DNA of 18,368 bases, taken from Mucidula mucida (lineage: Eukaryota > Basidiomycota > Agaricomycetes > Agaricales > Physalacriaceae). The DNA lies in NCBI GenBank assembly GCA_015501055.1, contig JADNYV010000669.1, positions 1-18,368 on the forward strand. Direction: 5' to 3'. Numbering within the stretch: position 1 is the first letter of the stretch; every line of letters starts with the position of its first letter. A program made the position numbers and the translations under genes. The notes beneath the pieces were generated by a model. That model saw only the letters and a list, made by a program, of their open reading frames with translations, made no database searches and was not told the DNA's origin. Positions 9,004-18,368 of the stretch are shown here, one piece after another.

Positions 9004-11798
9004 ATGGACCAGGACCTGGATAGCATGAACGTCGACACCACCCAAGATCCGAACGAGCTGTACAAGCCCATAATTGCCATGTTAACTAGTAACGGTCTCA
9101 TTTCAGCGCTGAAAAACGACCAGTTCCTCAACTGGGTGCTTTGGCGCCTGGCCCGCACAGTCCCGGACCGCACTTTCGACATTGATTCGCCAGACACCGT
9201 TGCAGCGTTGCGTATGAATGACCTCAGGGCTCTCCTTAGTTTGGGGCACTACGACGAGGTCGCGCGGGAAGTACTGCGGCGTTGCATTACAGGTGAGACT
9301 CTGAGTGGGATTGCGCATTAAGAGTGACCATATCTGGCCAATAGAACAACAAAAGCCGACTCCTTTACTAGGTGGTTGTGAGTAGTGCTGTGATTATCCG
9401 TTCGCACTTCATATTTCTTTAAAACCTTTTCAGGCGGTGGTCAGTGGATCTTGCTCAGTCGGAATCATCAGTACTGATGCATGTCGCCTTCGTGAAGCGG
9501 TTCGTGACGCGTTCGAGACCCCCTATATAGGTGATTCTGGCACTGTTCAAAAGGCTGTTGAACAAGTCATTGGCGACACGAACTTGTACGCCAATGCTAT
9601 TCCATTCGTACAATCGTCCGGAACCGGAAAGTCGAGACTCATGGTAGAGCTGGCGCAGGACTTTTTTGTTCTCATGTTGAACCTCAGAGAAGATGATCCG
9701 AGAGGAAGCTTCTGTAAGCGGTGATTGTAGTAAGTAGGCCTGCTCGGTGAAGAAACTGATGTTTTTTTAGCATACCCACAACCCGACTGTGCTGTGCGAA
9801 CATATTTGCAAGTGATGAATTGTGCATCCAGGAATATCATTACGTCAAAAGAGTATTGGCGGCTGCGCTATGCTGCCTTTCTGTGTGCGATCTTTGATGT
9901 TCTTTCCGCCATCGTCGCGGAGGGCGCCTTCACTCCTCCTCAATTTGCGAGGCACCTCGTGATTCGTCGGCGTGAACTCCTGGACGACATCATCAAGAGC
10001 TCTCGCGTGAGTCATCGGGTCTCTGTGATATCTTCCTGACGATATGCGAAAGATTACTGAGGCAACATTCATCGAGCGATATCGCAACCGTACTAACGAG
10101 ACCTGTATGCACCATTGACAACAGTGGGATTCTATGCTTCAATCCAGAACAAACAGGTTCACGGGTTACATTGGACCATCTTTGCCGCAGCGCATCAAAG
10201 TTTTTTGAAGAGACGCGACGTCATCACCTCACCCAGCAGTCCGCCTACCCTCCACGTTCTTGCATTAGATGAGGCACATGTGATGCTGCAGCGTGCACCT
10301 GAGTCTCGATTGGACATTCTCTGTAGTGTTATGGCCGACTTGAAGGCAGTTTACCCGGGATGGGAACAAGACACTCATTTCGCATGCATCCTCCTTTCGA
10401 CAGATTCCGAATTGACTACCGTCGCTCCGACTGCCGGCCAGATTTCATCCAAGCGCTGGAGTTCCCTAAGCCTTCCTGGAGCGTTGACATGCATCCCATT
10501 TGACGTGTTCGTTGAGCGGGACAGAAGCTGGACGGTCGCCGAAATCTCTACTTTGTATTTTCTTGGCTCATTCGGTCGTCCCCTGTGAGTTATGTGATCC
10601 TTCACAAAATATCTTCTTAACCCTTTCTGCAGATTTGGTGCTTTGATGAGGAACCACGTAGGCGGTGAACGCGCTCTCAGCCTTGCAAAGGAGAAGCTTG
10701 CGCATGCAAAAGAACCCCTCACCCCCGACGTCTTGATGAAAACCCAAACCGCTTTTGCTCTACTTGCACGTCGAATCCTTCTTGATTTCCGGCCTCTCCA
10801 GAGATCCACAAAGACCATGGCATCGAACCTCGTTGCTTGTCACTTGCAAGTGGCATATGTTATTCCGACCCATCACAGATTTCTTGTCAGTGGATCTCCG
10901 AGCGAACCTTTTCTCGTCGAGGCCGCAGCGCAGATGATGGCGAGTCCTGAGTTTGATACTATCGAGTGTTTATTGCGATTCACAAAGGAGGAGCTTCTCG
11001 ATTCCGGTGAGAGTGGTGAAATTGTGGGACGCACCCTCATGATCAATGCCTACGACGCCGCTTTGCGCGCTCGCGCGCCTGCGACGACTATGTATCACTC
11101 TTGGGTCACCGTTTTGGACTTTTTGAAGGCGTTGTTTCCTGACGAGGTTTATGCACGCGTCATCGCCAGCAGGCCTTTCAAGCACCCCATTCTCGAAGTG
11201 GCATTCACAAATGCCGTCGTCCGCCTAACTCATTTCGTTCGGCTGTCGGAGCTCAACCTCATTACGGCGGCCAACGTTCGGAAGGCTTTTCTACGTGGCA
11301 TGGGCATAGTCGGTGATCAGACTCAAGAGCTGATTGACACTCTTGTTCCAATTCTGTTCGTGGATCGGTCGAAGGCTCCTTCTGAATGGGTCGTCGAGGA
11401 GGGAGAGATGTCGCAGATCGCGGCGCATTGCAAGAATAAGGCGGCTGATGCGATGCCGCCTCACAGCGACCTTTATGACGCCTATCCAGAGCTCAACACG
11501 GAGAAGCCGATGATTCTCATGTGGCATTAATTTCAGCTCCAAGAAGAACAAAGTTGATCTTCCCCAAGCGACAACAGTGCACCATCCCGGGCGGGCGGTG
11601 TATTTCATCAACGCGTATGGGATTACACCTGATGTTTACAAGAGCATCACAAAGGACAATGTGGCCAAGTATCAGCAGGTTGTTGGCTGTGGGGACATTT
11701 ATCGGGATGCACCGTACACGTACCCTGAGTATGTGACTGAAGTGGAGAGAACTTTGCCGAGGTGGTCAACCAAGTCGTTCGAGCAGACCGCCAGTTGA
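9004..11798 (+). pseudogene. P-loop NTPase of a basidiomycete-expanded type, probably frameshifted near its C-terminus
   Basis: ATG at 9004 begins a helical N-terminal exon (9004-9292). Further exons are about 9345-9384, 9434-9713, 9771-10006, 10062-10089, 10125-10584 and 10633-11526. The junction between the second and third exons is unresolved because their phases do not agree, and the 10090-10124 intron would be only 35 nt. The Walker A-like loop is VQSSGTGKSR (about 9604-9633), with Gln where GxxxxGKS has its first Gly. It is followed by LNLR and YPQPD...YL, a combination I associate with large Agaricomycete families, some annotated near Crinkler-type P-loop NTPases. Walker B is LALDEAHVM (about 10256-10285). 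The main frame ends at TAA 11528-11530 right after MILMWH. Family-like sequence then resumes in another frame (SSKKNKVDLPQ, then YFINAYG) to TGA at 11796-11798. One extra T near 11526 would explain this; no donor site allows an intron to bridge it. The gene may be newly inactivated, make a C-terminally shortened protein, or contain a sequence error. Function unknown; nucleotide binding is likely. Confidence 0.7.
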
Positions 11799-12030
11799 TT
11801 GGTTCACCGTAGTTGCAATTTTCCTTACTGTTTTGTACCGATCTGCAGACTGCGAGAGAACGATGTATCTCAAATGCGTGAACGACCTCGGACAGTGGAA
11901 CTATAAAAAACCAGCTGTCTATAGGAAGGTGTACTGGTATTGGTATGGTACTAATAGTATGGGCTAGGAATGTATCACGTGATTAGTGGCCGCCGAATGG
12001 AAGCCACTCTTTCTTCATCATTGACCCGCG
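11799..12030. other. Intergenic spacer
   Basis: This 232-nt spacer follows the NTPase remnant and precedes the CDC73 fragment. It contains an AT-rich CTATAAAAAA at about 11901-11910, roughly 125 nt before the fragment's ATG, which resembles a TATA box but may be left over from chance or from the original promoter. A GGTATTGGTATGGTACTAATAG stretch near 11937-11958 is locally repetitive. Confidence 0.35.
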
Positions 12031-12447
12031 ATGAGCTCTCCAGATGCAGCCATGACGCTGCGCCAGGCCATCAAAGGGAAGCAGATAGTAACCTATCCTA
12101 TCAACGACCAGCCGTGCTTGTCGCTATTGACGGCGACGCACTTGTCATCCGCACTCGTTCCCAAAGTCGAAGGCAACGCGATTCCGTAGCTGGACGTAAC
12201 GACACCGACAGGCCCCAATAACTTTTAGTACTTGCTTAACCTCGCCTGGCATCTCAAGGACGCCTCTGTGGCCGAGTACACGCGACAGGCGCGCGAGAAC
12301 GGCGTTGGTGTCGGTTTACTGGTCAGCGTTACTTCTATAAAACGCGTTTTGGAGTGGCTTGAAGGCGACATCGAGGACGGCGGCATGTGGATAAGGCCGT
12401 TGTTGCGAGCTTTTGGAAGGCGCTTGCTACTAGACGATGACGATTAA
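12031..12447 (+). pseudogene. CDC73: Decayed N-terminal fragment of CDC73 (Paf1 complex subunit)
   Basis: One reading frame from ATG 12031 encodes MSSPDAAMTLRQAIKGKQ, then ATHLSSALVPK, TPTGPNN, LLNLAWHLKDA, EYTRQARENGVGVG, SVTSIKRVLEWLEGD and an acidic end. This order matches the start of fungal Cdc73, as I recall it: a short LRxAIK helix, an ATHL segment, a TPTRLRKPGTTS-like linker, a YLAWLLRDA helix, YMKQARE, and SVTERKxVVxWLEG. Cdc73 works in the nuclear Paf1 complex during RNA polymerase II elongation. The frame is interrupted by TAG at 12187 and TAG at 12226. Both stops fall in the poorly conserved linker, but no intron of correct phase removes them. Only about 135 codons are present, against roughly 400 in a full protein, and the C-terminal Ras-like domain is missing. 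I read it as a truncated duplicate that cannot encode a working subunit; the true gene should lie elsewhere. Confidence 0.7.
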
Positions 12448-12758
12448 GCCGGGCTGATATGATAGCCAAATGATGGTGTATGTGGTGCTGTTTTTTTGTG
12501 AACATTTGTCGCCCATCAGTCTTTAACACCTGTCATGATTTAGTATTCAGCGACATGTTCTTCATTGCATGAGTTACAGAGCCTCTGTATAGATCCTCTG
12601 CGACGGTGCGTGTGTACACCATGATCTTAGCCAGCACATGGCATTGACAGATCCTGGCGCAGATCGCGTAGCACTTGAAAGAACTTATATTGATGCAACA
12701 TACTATACTACCTACCTACCACAGCATATAAACCCTAAATGATACGATTACACTACCC
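12448..12758. other. Spacer between the CDC73 fragment and gene B
   Basis: I see no gene in these 311 nt. A short CTACC repeat-like run sits near 12709-12720, just beyond the 3' end of gene B. The region presumably includes the old 3' flank of gene B on the minus strand. Confidence 0.45.
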
Positions 12759-15700
12759 TCAAGCAAGCTGAGGATCACCGACAAGAAGTACCTTGCGCAG
12801 TTCTTCCGCAATTGCTTGAGAAAGCAAGGGCGGCATGGCACTCGCCAGTTGGCTATACTGTTCTCGAAGCGAACCAGTGAACTCCCATTTATTCTAAATA
12901 AGTAAGGTGTTTCATCCAATCAACTCTTTCCACAGGAAAACAGGCAGCCTACCGATATCCCCAGAATCCGAGCCATCTCACGGACAGATAGGAATCGCTC
13001 CGGGTGGTCTACGCCAACCACATATCAGTAAGGCAATGTCCATGTATACTGGAAAGCACCTACGTGGATGGCGATATTTGACGGTCTCCGAAGGCAGGAG
13101 AAACGCGTCTACACCTCCGTTTCATTGACAAGACAGGAGTGAATCGAAAAACAGAAAGCTTACCAGGCAAGGGTTCTTCCCATTTCGCTACGGTAACATC
13201 GGGATCCCAGGACGTCACATCAGGCAAGTAGCAGCCCGTACAGTGCCACGAAAGCGCCTGACGCTGGTCAACAGTGAGGTGCGGAAACTCGGTCGCAAAG
13301 CCCTTGCCCGAGGGCCGGCACGTCGCATTACTCCATTCCAGATCCGAGATGGCGTCTTTGAGTGTACGCGGGACGCTCGTCTTTGGCGGAGGAAAATCAG
13401 GCATCTCTCGGCCGGGCGCACACGCGATTACGACGAAATACTTTTTGTGTGCCGCAACCCCGAAATCCGCGCAATCGAGGACCCGCCCTACAGTAACCTA
13501 GCTTCATGGCTTTATATATCATGTCATAAAGCTTTCGGCGGTCCGTGTCCTATGAGGGTCAGATTACCAAACTGTAGGGTGGCAAGGGTGATCACTCACG
13601 GGTGAGTGAGCGCAGACCTAACACCATCCAAAGATCAATGTTCCGTTTTGCTAGGGAAGGAAGAACTCACCGCATATGCAGGCCTAAACTCTTCAATACA
13701 CTTCACGAAAGTGTCCTTGGAAAGTGCTCGCCCATTTCTCGTATCGCAGTTGATCAACAAAGCTGCGAATGGGTATTGCAGTATCGGCTGCGCGGACCAT
13801 GAGCGTGAGAAGAAACTTCCTGTCGATTCCTTGAGAATGGCTGTCCGAGAATTCATCTACGAAACGAGTTGGTAAGCGGGAAATATTCACAAAGTGACCT
13901 ACACTGAAAGCAGAAGCAAGAGTCACATCGGGTTCAACAACAAAACGATGGTTGAAGCCCGCCTCGCGGAATCCCAGCGAGGCGCAACCCGTCCAAGATA
14001 ATATTTCGCCAAACTCCAGTATTGGCAGGGCAGGCGGAGTATCACCGCAACCGAGGACAGGAGTAAATCGAGGTTCTTCACCATCGCAGAATACAATGTT
14101 CCACTTGCAGAACCTACCGTCGCCCACCTCGGGGACCTCAGCAAGGCCATCAAGGTCCGCGACAGATATTGCTTCTGATTGCACGTCCACGATATCCGAA
14201 AGACGAAAATGCGCTGGATCGGGTCGTGGTTGACATATCCGCAGCAGCTCGTTGGGTGGCGCGTCTGGCTGGAGACGATCCCGGGGTATATACTGACGTA
14301 CAGCGACAATGTCCTCATCGTCTGGACCAGGATCGTTGGGGACGCGGATGGAGCGGATGGATATTATCGTACGCTCGAATAGACGCCCATCGGCTCCTTG
14401 GAGACCGACGACGAACGACTTCCCAGCAGTAAGCTTCTTCTTGATGCCTTGTACGGTAATTCCTCGGACGTTGACGTTTATGTAGGTTTCGTCACCGCTC
14501 GGCTAGTCATGACAGTTAGTGAAAGGCGCTCCTTGGATCAAGACTAGACATACCGAAATACTTGATTTTGCCACCAGTTCATCGTATGTTGGAATAACGA
14601 GTTCGGCGACATTCTCTGGGGTCTGCTCTCCACCTTCAACGTTCTGCCCAGCATTGCCGAGGTCGTTGGCACCATGTACAGAGCGCTCATGATCAACATT
14701 CTCCATCTCTTGATCAACCTTGGGCGACGGCTTTGTTTTTTGACACGGCCATGAAGCGCATTTTGTACTCGTGAGGCCGTCAAGTTTAGTAGACTTTGTA
14801 TATACATCCACAATTATGCTAGTGCTCGCGATGTCGGCCGGAAGATCCTCAACCCTTGTGTCCAGCGTCGGCATGGAAGCCTCCTTTCGCAGGAGCTCCC
14901 TCTCCGTGGCGAACGACGACAATCCAACTATCAGCGCCATCCGTTTCTGTGTTAGCGGTCCATGTAATGAGTAGTTGATTAGGCAAATGCTGCACGACAG
15001 CAATCGAGGCTGAAGGCGGAGGCCAGGGCGGGACAGTGAAATGGTAGGGCAGGCTATAGAGGGATCCTTGCCCAACACACTTGCGCGGCGTATTTCTGTC
15101 CTCGAGGAACCAGATCGGTGAGGCGAAGGAGCCTTGTCCAGGTTGATACTACCAAGCTTGGTAGTCAGGCGTTTCGTTGGGGGAGTCAAGAATAGGAATT
15201 TCTGAAAGTCAATTCTCTCCGGTGGAAAGTCTGTAATGCGAACGAGAACGCCAGGTACAAAGGGGATGTCAGACCGGGTTTCTCGAACCTCAAGAGACTT
15301 TTCGTCGTTGTATGCGAAATCCCATTGAACATTTCCGGTAACATAATGGACGTCCAATGCACAAGTCCCCTGACTTCGACGGCGACTTTTGAGACAGTTA
15401 ATCCCCTTCATATTCAGGTTAGTTCGTTGTCTGACTTGCACATTCATTATCACTTGCCATCTTCATTCCATCTCTCCACTCACCGATGGTTTCAACTTCG
15501 TTGGCTTTGGTACTTGAGCCGAATGTCATAGCGCCCAAGGTAGGAGGCACTGCGTGCAAGTTGAACAACTCAATATCAACACACTACTCCTTGCCCGATC
15601 GAAGACTGACCCAGCCAAGTAGTCGGTCGTCGCTCCATACTCCGCAATCACCTCTCCGCTCGAAACGCGAAACGCGAGAACGGGGGCCGTTTGCGTTCTT

Positions 15701-16273
15701 GGAGAGCATCCTCCCGTTGTCTAGCGGTGGCTGGAGGTCGGGGGAGGCTGGGAGGCTTGGGAAGTGTCTTCTTGACTCGAAAGAGAAACGTGAAGAGTAT
15801 GCCATTTTTGAGGTCTCCAAGAGACTCTTCGACGGTCCAGAGAGGATCCGTACGCAAAACAGCGACACCATCTACCAGGAAGCACACTTCAATGTCCTCC
15901 GCCGTCATTTGACGCCGTTTGGAGCGCATGAACGCGACACATCCGTCCCAGGTGTTCTGCAATAATTCGCGTAGACCCGCTTCCACAGGCCAGAAGGATC
16001 GCGTGCCGTATTCCCGTTGAATGTTCAAATTGTTTGCGTCGGAATGCCATGTGTTTGGATGTTGTACTCCGGGTTGAACGCGCCAGCTTCGGGAAGCCTA
16101 GGTTTTAACGGAGGCCGTTTACTCGTCGTGCCATTCGCTACACCACTCGTTCGCGCACGTTTATGTTTTGGCATGTCACTGTAATTAGATTCACTGTCCT
16201 CAGAGCTATATTGTGACGAGTCGGAGTCATCAGATCCAAGGGCTTCCGGGTCTTCGATGGCATGGCTGGGCAT
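12759..16273 (-). pseudogene. Gene B: decayed paralogue of gene A (GHKL - BAH-like - C5 methyltransferase)
   Basis: Read on the minus strand, this follows gene A almost from end to end. It starts MPSHAIEDPEALGSDD (an in-frame ATG also exists at 16291) with an acidic-Ser then basic tract. The GHKL N-box is RELLQNTWDG, the lid is SSTK and the G2-like motif is GEWRDGMK. The best-preserved part is the BAH-like domain (VAVRQYIPR, then NELLRI; about 14490-14190). The methyltransferase keeps motif II (VVEPD), INCDTRNG at the motif IV position, a VIII-like AHKKYF, IX (RFLSVREMARIL) and X (QYSQLASAMPP), ending at TGA 12759-12761. Lesions: a frameshift near 16045, another between about 15780 and 15690, TAG at 15584-15586, an internal deletion near 15130-15145, frameshifts near 15065 and 14900, motif I corrupted to SWTGCASLGF, and a 5-nt deletion near 13485. 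Intron positions match gene A, including a 6-codon exon VCAHSP (VCALSP in A). Divergence from A is substantial, so the duplication is old. I see no way it makes the full protein. Confidence 0.83.
16025..16273 (-). pseudogene. First exon segment of gene B (disordered N-terminus)
   Basis: This open piece encodes an acidic-serine-rich start (SDDSDSSQYSSEDSES), a basic cluster KHKRARTSG that resembles a nuclear localisation signal, and PRLPEAGAFNPEYN. The latter matches SLPEAGSFNSHYA in gene A. After about 16045 the homologous frame shifts by one (to NLNIQREYGTRSFWP), so the original frame runs into a stop. It fixes the start and strand of gene B and supports the ATG chosen for gene A. Confidence 0.75.
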
Positions 16274-16424
16274 GCGGCGATCACATGCCACGAAATCCTC
16301 TCTCGGAAATTAACTACGCGTCAAGAATACTTATGCGGCACCGAAATCTTGCAATGTTCGTGAACCTGTCTCATTCTACGTTTTACAACATGAATATGTA
16401 CATGTACCGTAGGTTTCCAATCAT
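16274..16424. other. Short spacer between M35 peptidase and gene B
   Basis: This 151-nt spacer lies between the stop of the peptidase gene and the start of gene B, both on the minus strand. Any promoter for gene B must lie here or inside the peptidase 3' end. No motif stands out. Confidence 0.4.
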
Positions 16425-17759
16425 TTACGAGAGAACTGGGTTGTTCTCAGCGAAGTACTCATGGCTGTCAGCATTAAGGATGGCCCGGGCGGGGTTACTA
16501 GTAGCGAGAGAGGCAGCGGCGCTCTGGCCGTAAGCATAGTCGTCCGTTCCGCCGATAATAGTGAAATGGGAAGACTCGTGGATAAGCGTTCCAGCCTGTA
16601 AGCCGAAATCCGTTAGTAAATCACATAATAAGATGATAGAGGAGTACGAACGCGTGAATCCGTTCCAGTGGTTGTTGTGCTCCAAAAGACGCCACAAAGG
16701 TAGATGGTGCCGAACCTGACAGGTAACAAACAAACAAACATTGAGACCAAGTTATAAGCGACACATGACTGCAGCACGTACTGGCTCGGGTAAACGTATG
16801 CGTAGACGTCGCTGTCAGTGCAAGTACAGTCGTACTCATAGTCGGCATAAGGGTGGTCAAGCATCTTAGAGTAGTGCGACGCGACAGTCGAGTGGCGAGC
16901 CGATGTGTAAGTTCCAAACCACTTCACATAGCGAGCAGTAGACGCGGTGTTAGCAGTAAGATAACTAAAGACAACGTCAGTCAACCGTGATTCGATTGAG
17001 ACAGGCAGCTCACGAATTAGCAGAGGACGCGTAGCTTTGAGCGGCGGCAGCGGCAGTGACGAGCGTGCTCTGGCGCGAAGTGCTGCATCCATTGTAAGAG
17101 ATGCGCTTCTCCAGGTTCGAGCGGCGGGAAACCGCTAGGGCACCGGTGAGCTCGGCGGTGTGTGTATCGACCGATGCCTTGAGCGACTGGAGCGAACCAG
17201 TCGAATCGACAACGCTGAAGACATTATCGGCCGCGATGCTGTACGCCGCCTCACCAGAGTTGGTGAAGTTGTACGCGGCACCCACTGCGATTTAAACAGT
17301 CAGAAATCGGTTGAACTTATGGCCAACAAGAAAAGCCTTACAATTGTGGGATACAGTCACCGAGTCACCGGGAGCAAGGATAGTGAAAGAAGAATCGGCG
17401 CCTTTGGCTGCGACTTCTTCGGGTACATACTTGACCTTGACACCGGTGAACAATGGGGACGCGTTCGCGCCGAGGCTGTTAATGGCGAAGCTGTTGGTCG
17501 CGTACGAGTTGACGAGGATGGAAGATGGGTCGTTGAGAATCTTCAACGTTTCGTCTCCAGAGTTGGTGAGGGTCGTGGCAACATGAAGGTTGTCAACATC
17601 AACGACAGAATCAGCTCCTACAAAGCGACTTGAGCAATCATCAAATAGTACGGGCATGACCCTACCGGTTACCGACAAAGACAGGGAAGGAACAGCCGAA
17701 GCCGTGATCGCCGACAAGCACAGAGCGGTCAAGAAGCTGCGAACGGAGGGAGCGAACAT
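16425..17759 (-). CDS. Secreted M35 metalloendopeptidase (deuterolysin / peptidyl-Lys endopeptidase type)
   Basis: Six exons on the minus strand: 17759-17666, 17617-17342, 17284-17014, 16964-16782, 16715-16652 and 16595-16425. All introns are GT-AG and phase-consistent, giving 352 aa. Residues 1-22 form a signal peptide ending ITASA. A propeptide follows with SVTGADSVVDVDNLHVATTL, as in fungal aspzincin precursors. LEKR at 181-184 is a Kex2-type cleavage site, leaving a mature enzyme of about 168 aa that begins ISYNGCS, close to the start of Grifola frondosa MEP. The catalytic motif is HESSH (302-306), with GTDDYAYG (312-319) supplying the third zinc ligand, Asp315. This is the aspzincin HExxH + GTxDxxYG arrangement. 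The mature region has paired cysteines (NGC, YDCTC, YLCGVF). The enzyme should cleave proteins extracellularly, with a likely preference for acyl-lysine bonds by family resemblance. It looks intact and is a typical nutritional or degradative secreted enzyme of mushrooms. An intron at 16716-16781 contains a short TTTG microsatellite. Confidence 0.92.
16728..16740. repeat. Short (AAAC)n microsatellite in an intron
   Basis: Just over three copies of a 4-nt unit (AAAC on plus, GTTT on minus) lie inside the fourth intron of the peptidase gene, before its acceptor. It probably supplies part of the pyrimidine-rich tract on the coding strand. Confidence 0.6.
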
Positions 17760-17815
17760 TGTGTCGATGGATACCTAGCAAAGTATTGGTGGAGTATTTC
17801 CGTATGCTGCACCGA

Positions 17816-17824
17816 CTTTTATAG
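17816..17824 (-). promoter_or_regulatory. TATA box of the M35 peptidase gene
   Basis: On the minus strand CTATAAAAG lies about 57 nt upstream of the peptidase start codon (17759). This is a good match to the TATA consensus at a spacing common for fungal genes. It suggests a sharply initiated, inducible promoter; the latter is inference. Confidence 0.65.
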
Positions 17825-18368
17825 TCGCTTAACGTCTTGCACGCGATAACTTATCGCTTCCAGACACAAACGCCATAAATGTGGCCATGCTGATCATACA
17901 GACCCAGTCGCACCTTCCATATGCACGCACAACGAGTCATAAGTCTCGAGAGGTGAGCGCATGTCTTGGAAGCTCAGCTGTATTGAAGAGAATTCCGAAG
18001 AGGCTCCTTCAACGTCTACTGCCAAGACCATCTGCACAACAGCAATGTCACATGGAGGCTAGGGGCAAGCGGTTCTCCAGCCTCGGGACCGACAGGATGC
18101 TCAAAAACAGGTCGCCCGTATCAGCTGTTGCTCTGGTCAAGAGCGGCCGCGTTTAGGGAGTATTCGTGGTCAACCTTCGGGCATCGAGGGAGAGGGAAAA
18201 ACCATCAATCATTCCTTGGCGGCACGACAAAAAGCATATCTAAGAAGGCTTTCCGTATGAACTAGAACCGGACCGCTAGACACAGTCACGTGCTGGAAAA
18301 GTTGGCATGGCCCAATGTGCTGAGGAGCCACACGAACAACTGAGCATCACGCGTGTCGTTGCTTTTTG
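17825..18368. other. Upstream region of the M35 gene, no other gene seen
   Basis: This region contains the distal promoter of the peptidase gene. Open frames are short and featureless. A CACGTG hexamer (E-box-like) occurs near 18287-18292, but such sites are common by chance. I cannot exclude the edge of a gene that continues beyond the window. Confidence 0.4.

Noticed and set aside
13952..14432. Plus-strand ORFs over the gene B methyltransferase and BAH-like region
   Set aside because: They are antisense to sequence that aligns with gene A on the minus strand and show no motifs.
12759..16273. Gene B as a functional methyltransferase
   Set aside because: Several frameshifts, a TAG, a large deletion and a corrupted motif I cannot be removed by phase-consistent introns.
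17101..17778. Plus-strand ORFs across the peptidase gene
   Set aside because: The minus strand encodes a complete M35 precursor with signal peptide, Kex2 site, HESSH and GTDDYAYG; the plus ORFs are shadows.
1..18368. CRISPR array, rRNA or transposon terminal repeats
   Set aside because: No regularly spaced direct repeats, no rRNA-like conserved sequence and no transposase or reverse-transcriptase motif seen by eye.

Overview
The window looks like nuclear DNA of a filamentous basidiomycete, probably an Agaricomycete. The signs are many short GT-AG introns (mostly 47-60 nt), a secreted peptidyl-Lys-type M35 metallopeptidase, a fungal multi-exon MFS transporter, and a P-loop NTPase of a kind I associate with expanded families in mushroom genomes. 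All gene models here were spliced by eye and no database was searched.

Layout. 1-1682: no supportable gene. 1683-6537 (+): gene A, an intact 12-exon gene for a protein of about 1419 aa that joins a divergent GHKL (Bergerat-fold) ATPase, a BAH-like domain and a C5-cytosine-type DNA methyltransferase. 6725-8568 (-): an intact 9-exon MFS transporter, convergent with gene A. 8569-9003: divergent intergenic region. 9004-11798 (+): a P-loop NTPase whose last ~88 residues lie in another frame, so it is probably frameshifted. 12031-12447 (+): a decayed N-terminal fragment of CDC73 (Paf1 complex). 12759-16273 (-): gene B, a diverged, decayed paralogue of gene A in the opposite orientation. It has several frameshifts, a nonsense codon, a corrupted SAM-binding motif and an internal deletion of about 1.3 kb. 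16425-17759 (-): an intact secreted M35 (deuterolysin/GfMEP-like) metallopeptidase with a TATA box. 17760-18368: no other gene seen.

The most interesting content is the A/B pair. A and B share intron positions and the domain order GHKL, BAH-like, methyltransferase. Both carry [DN]CDTR[DN]G where a C5 methyltransferase normally has PCQ (motif IV), lack the ENV of motif VI, and have an Asn where the GHKL G1 box should have Asp. Because both copies share these changes, they probably belong to the family rather than being recent damage. This points to an unusual, possibly non-catalytic or mechanistically altered, ATPase-methyltransferase. Joining GHKL ATPases to DNA modification recalls MORC/SMCHD1 proteins and bacterial MORC-like restriction-modification ATPases, but a role in genome defence or chromatin silencing is inference. 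The transporter and the peptidase look like ordinary genes flanking a patch of gene turnover.
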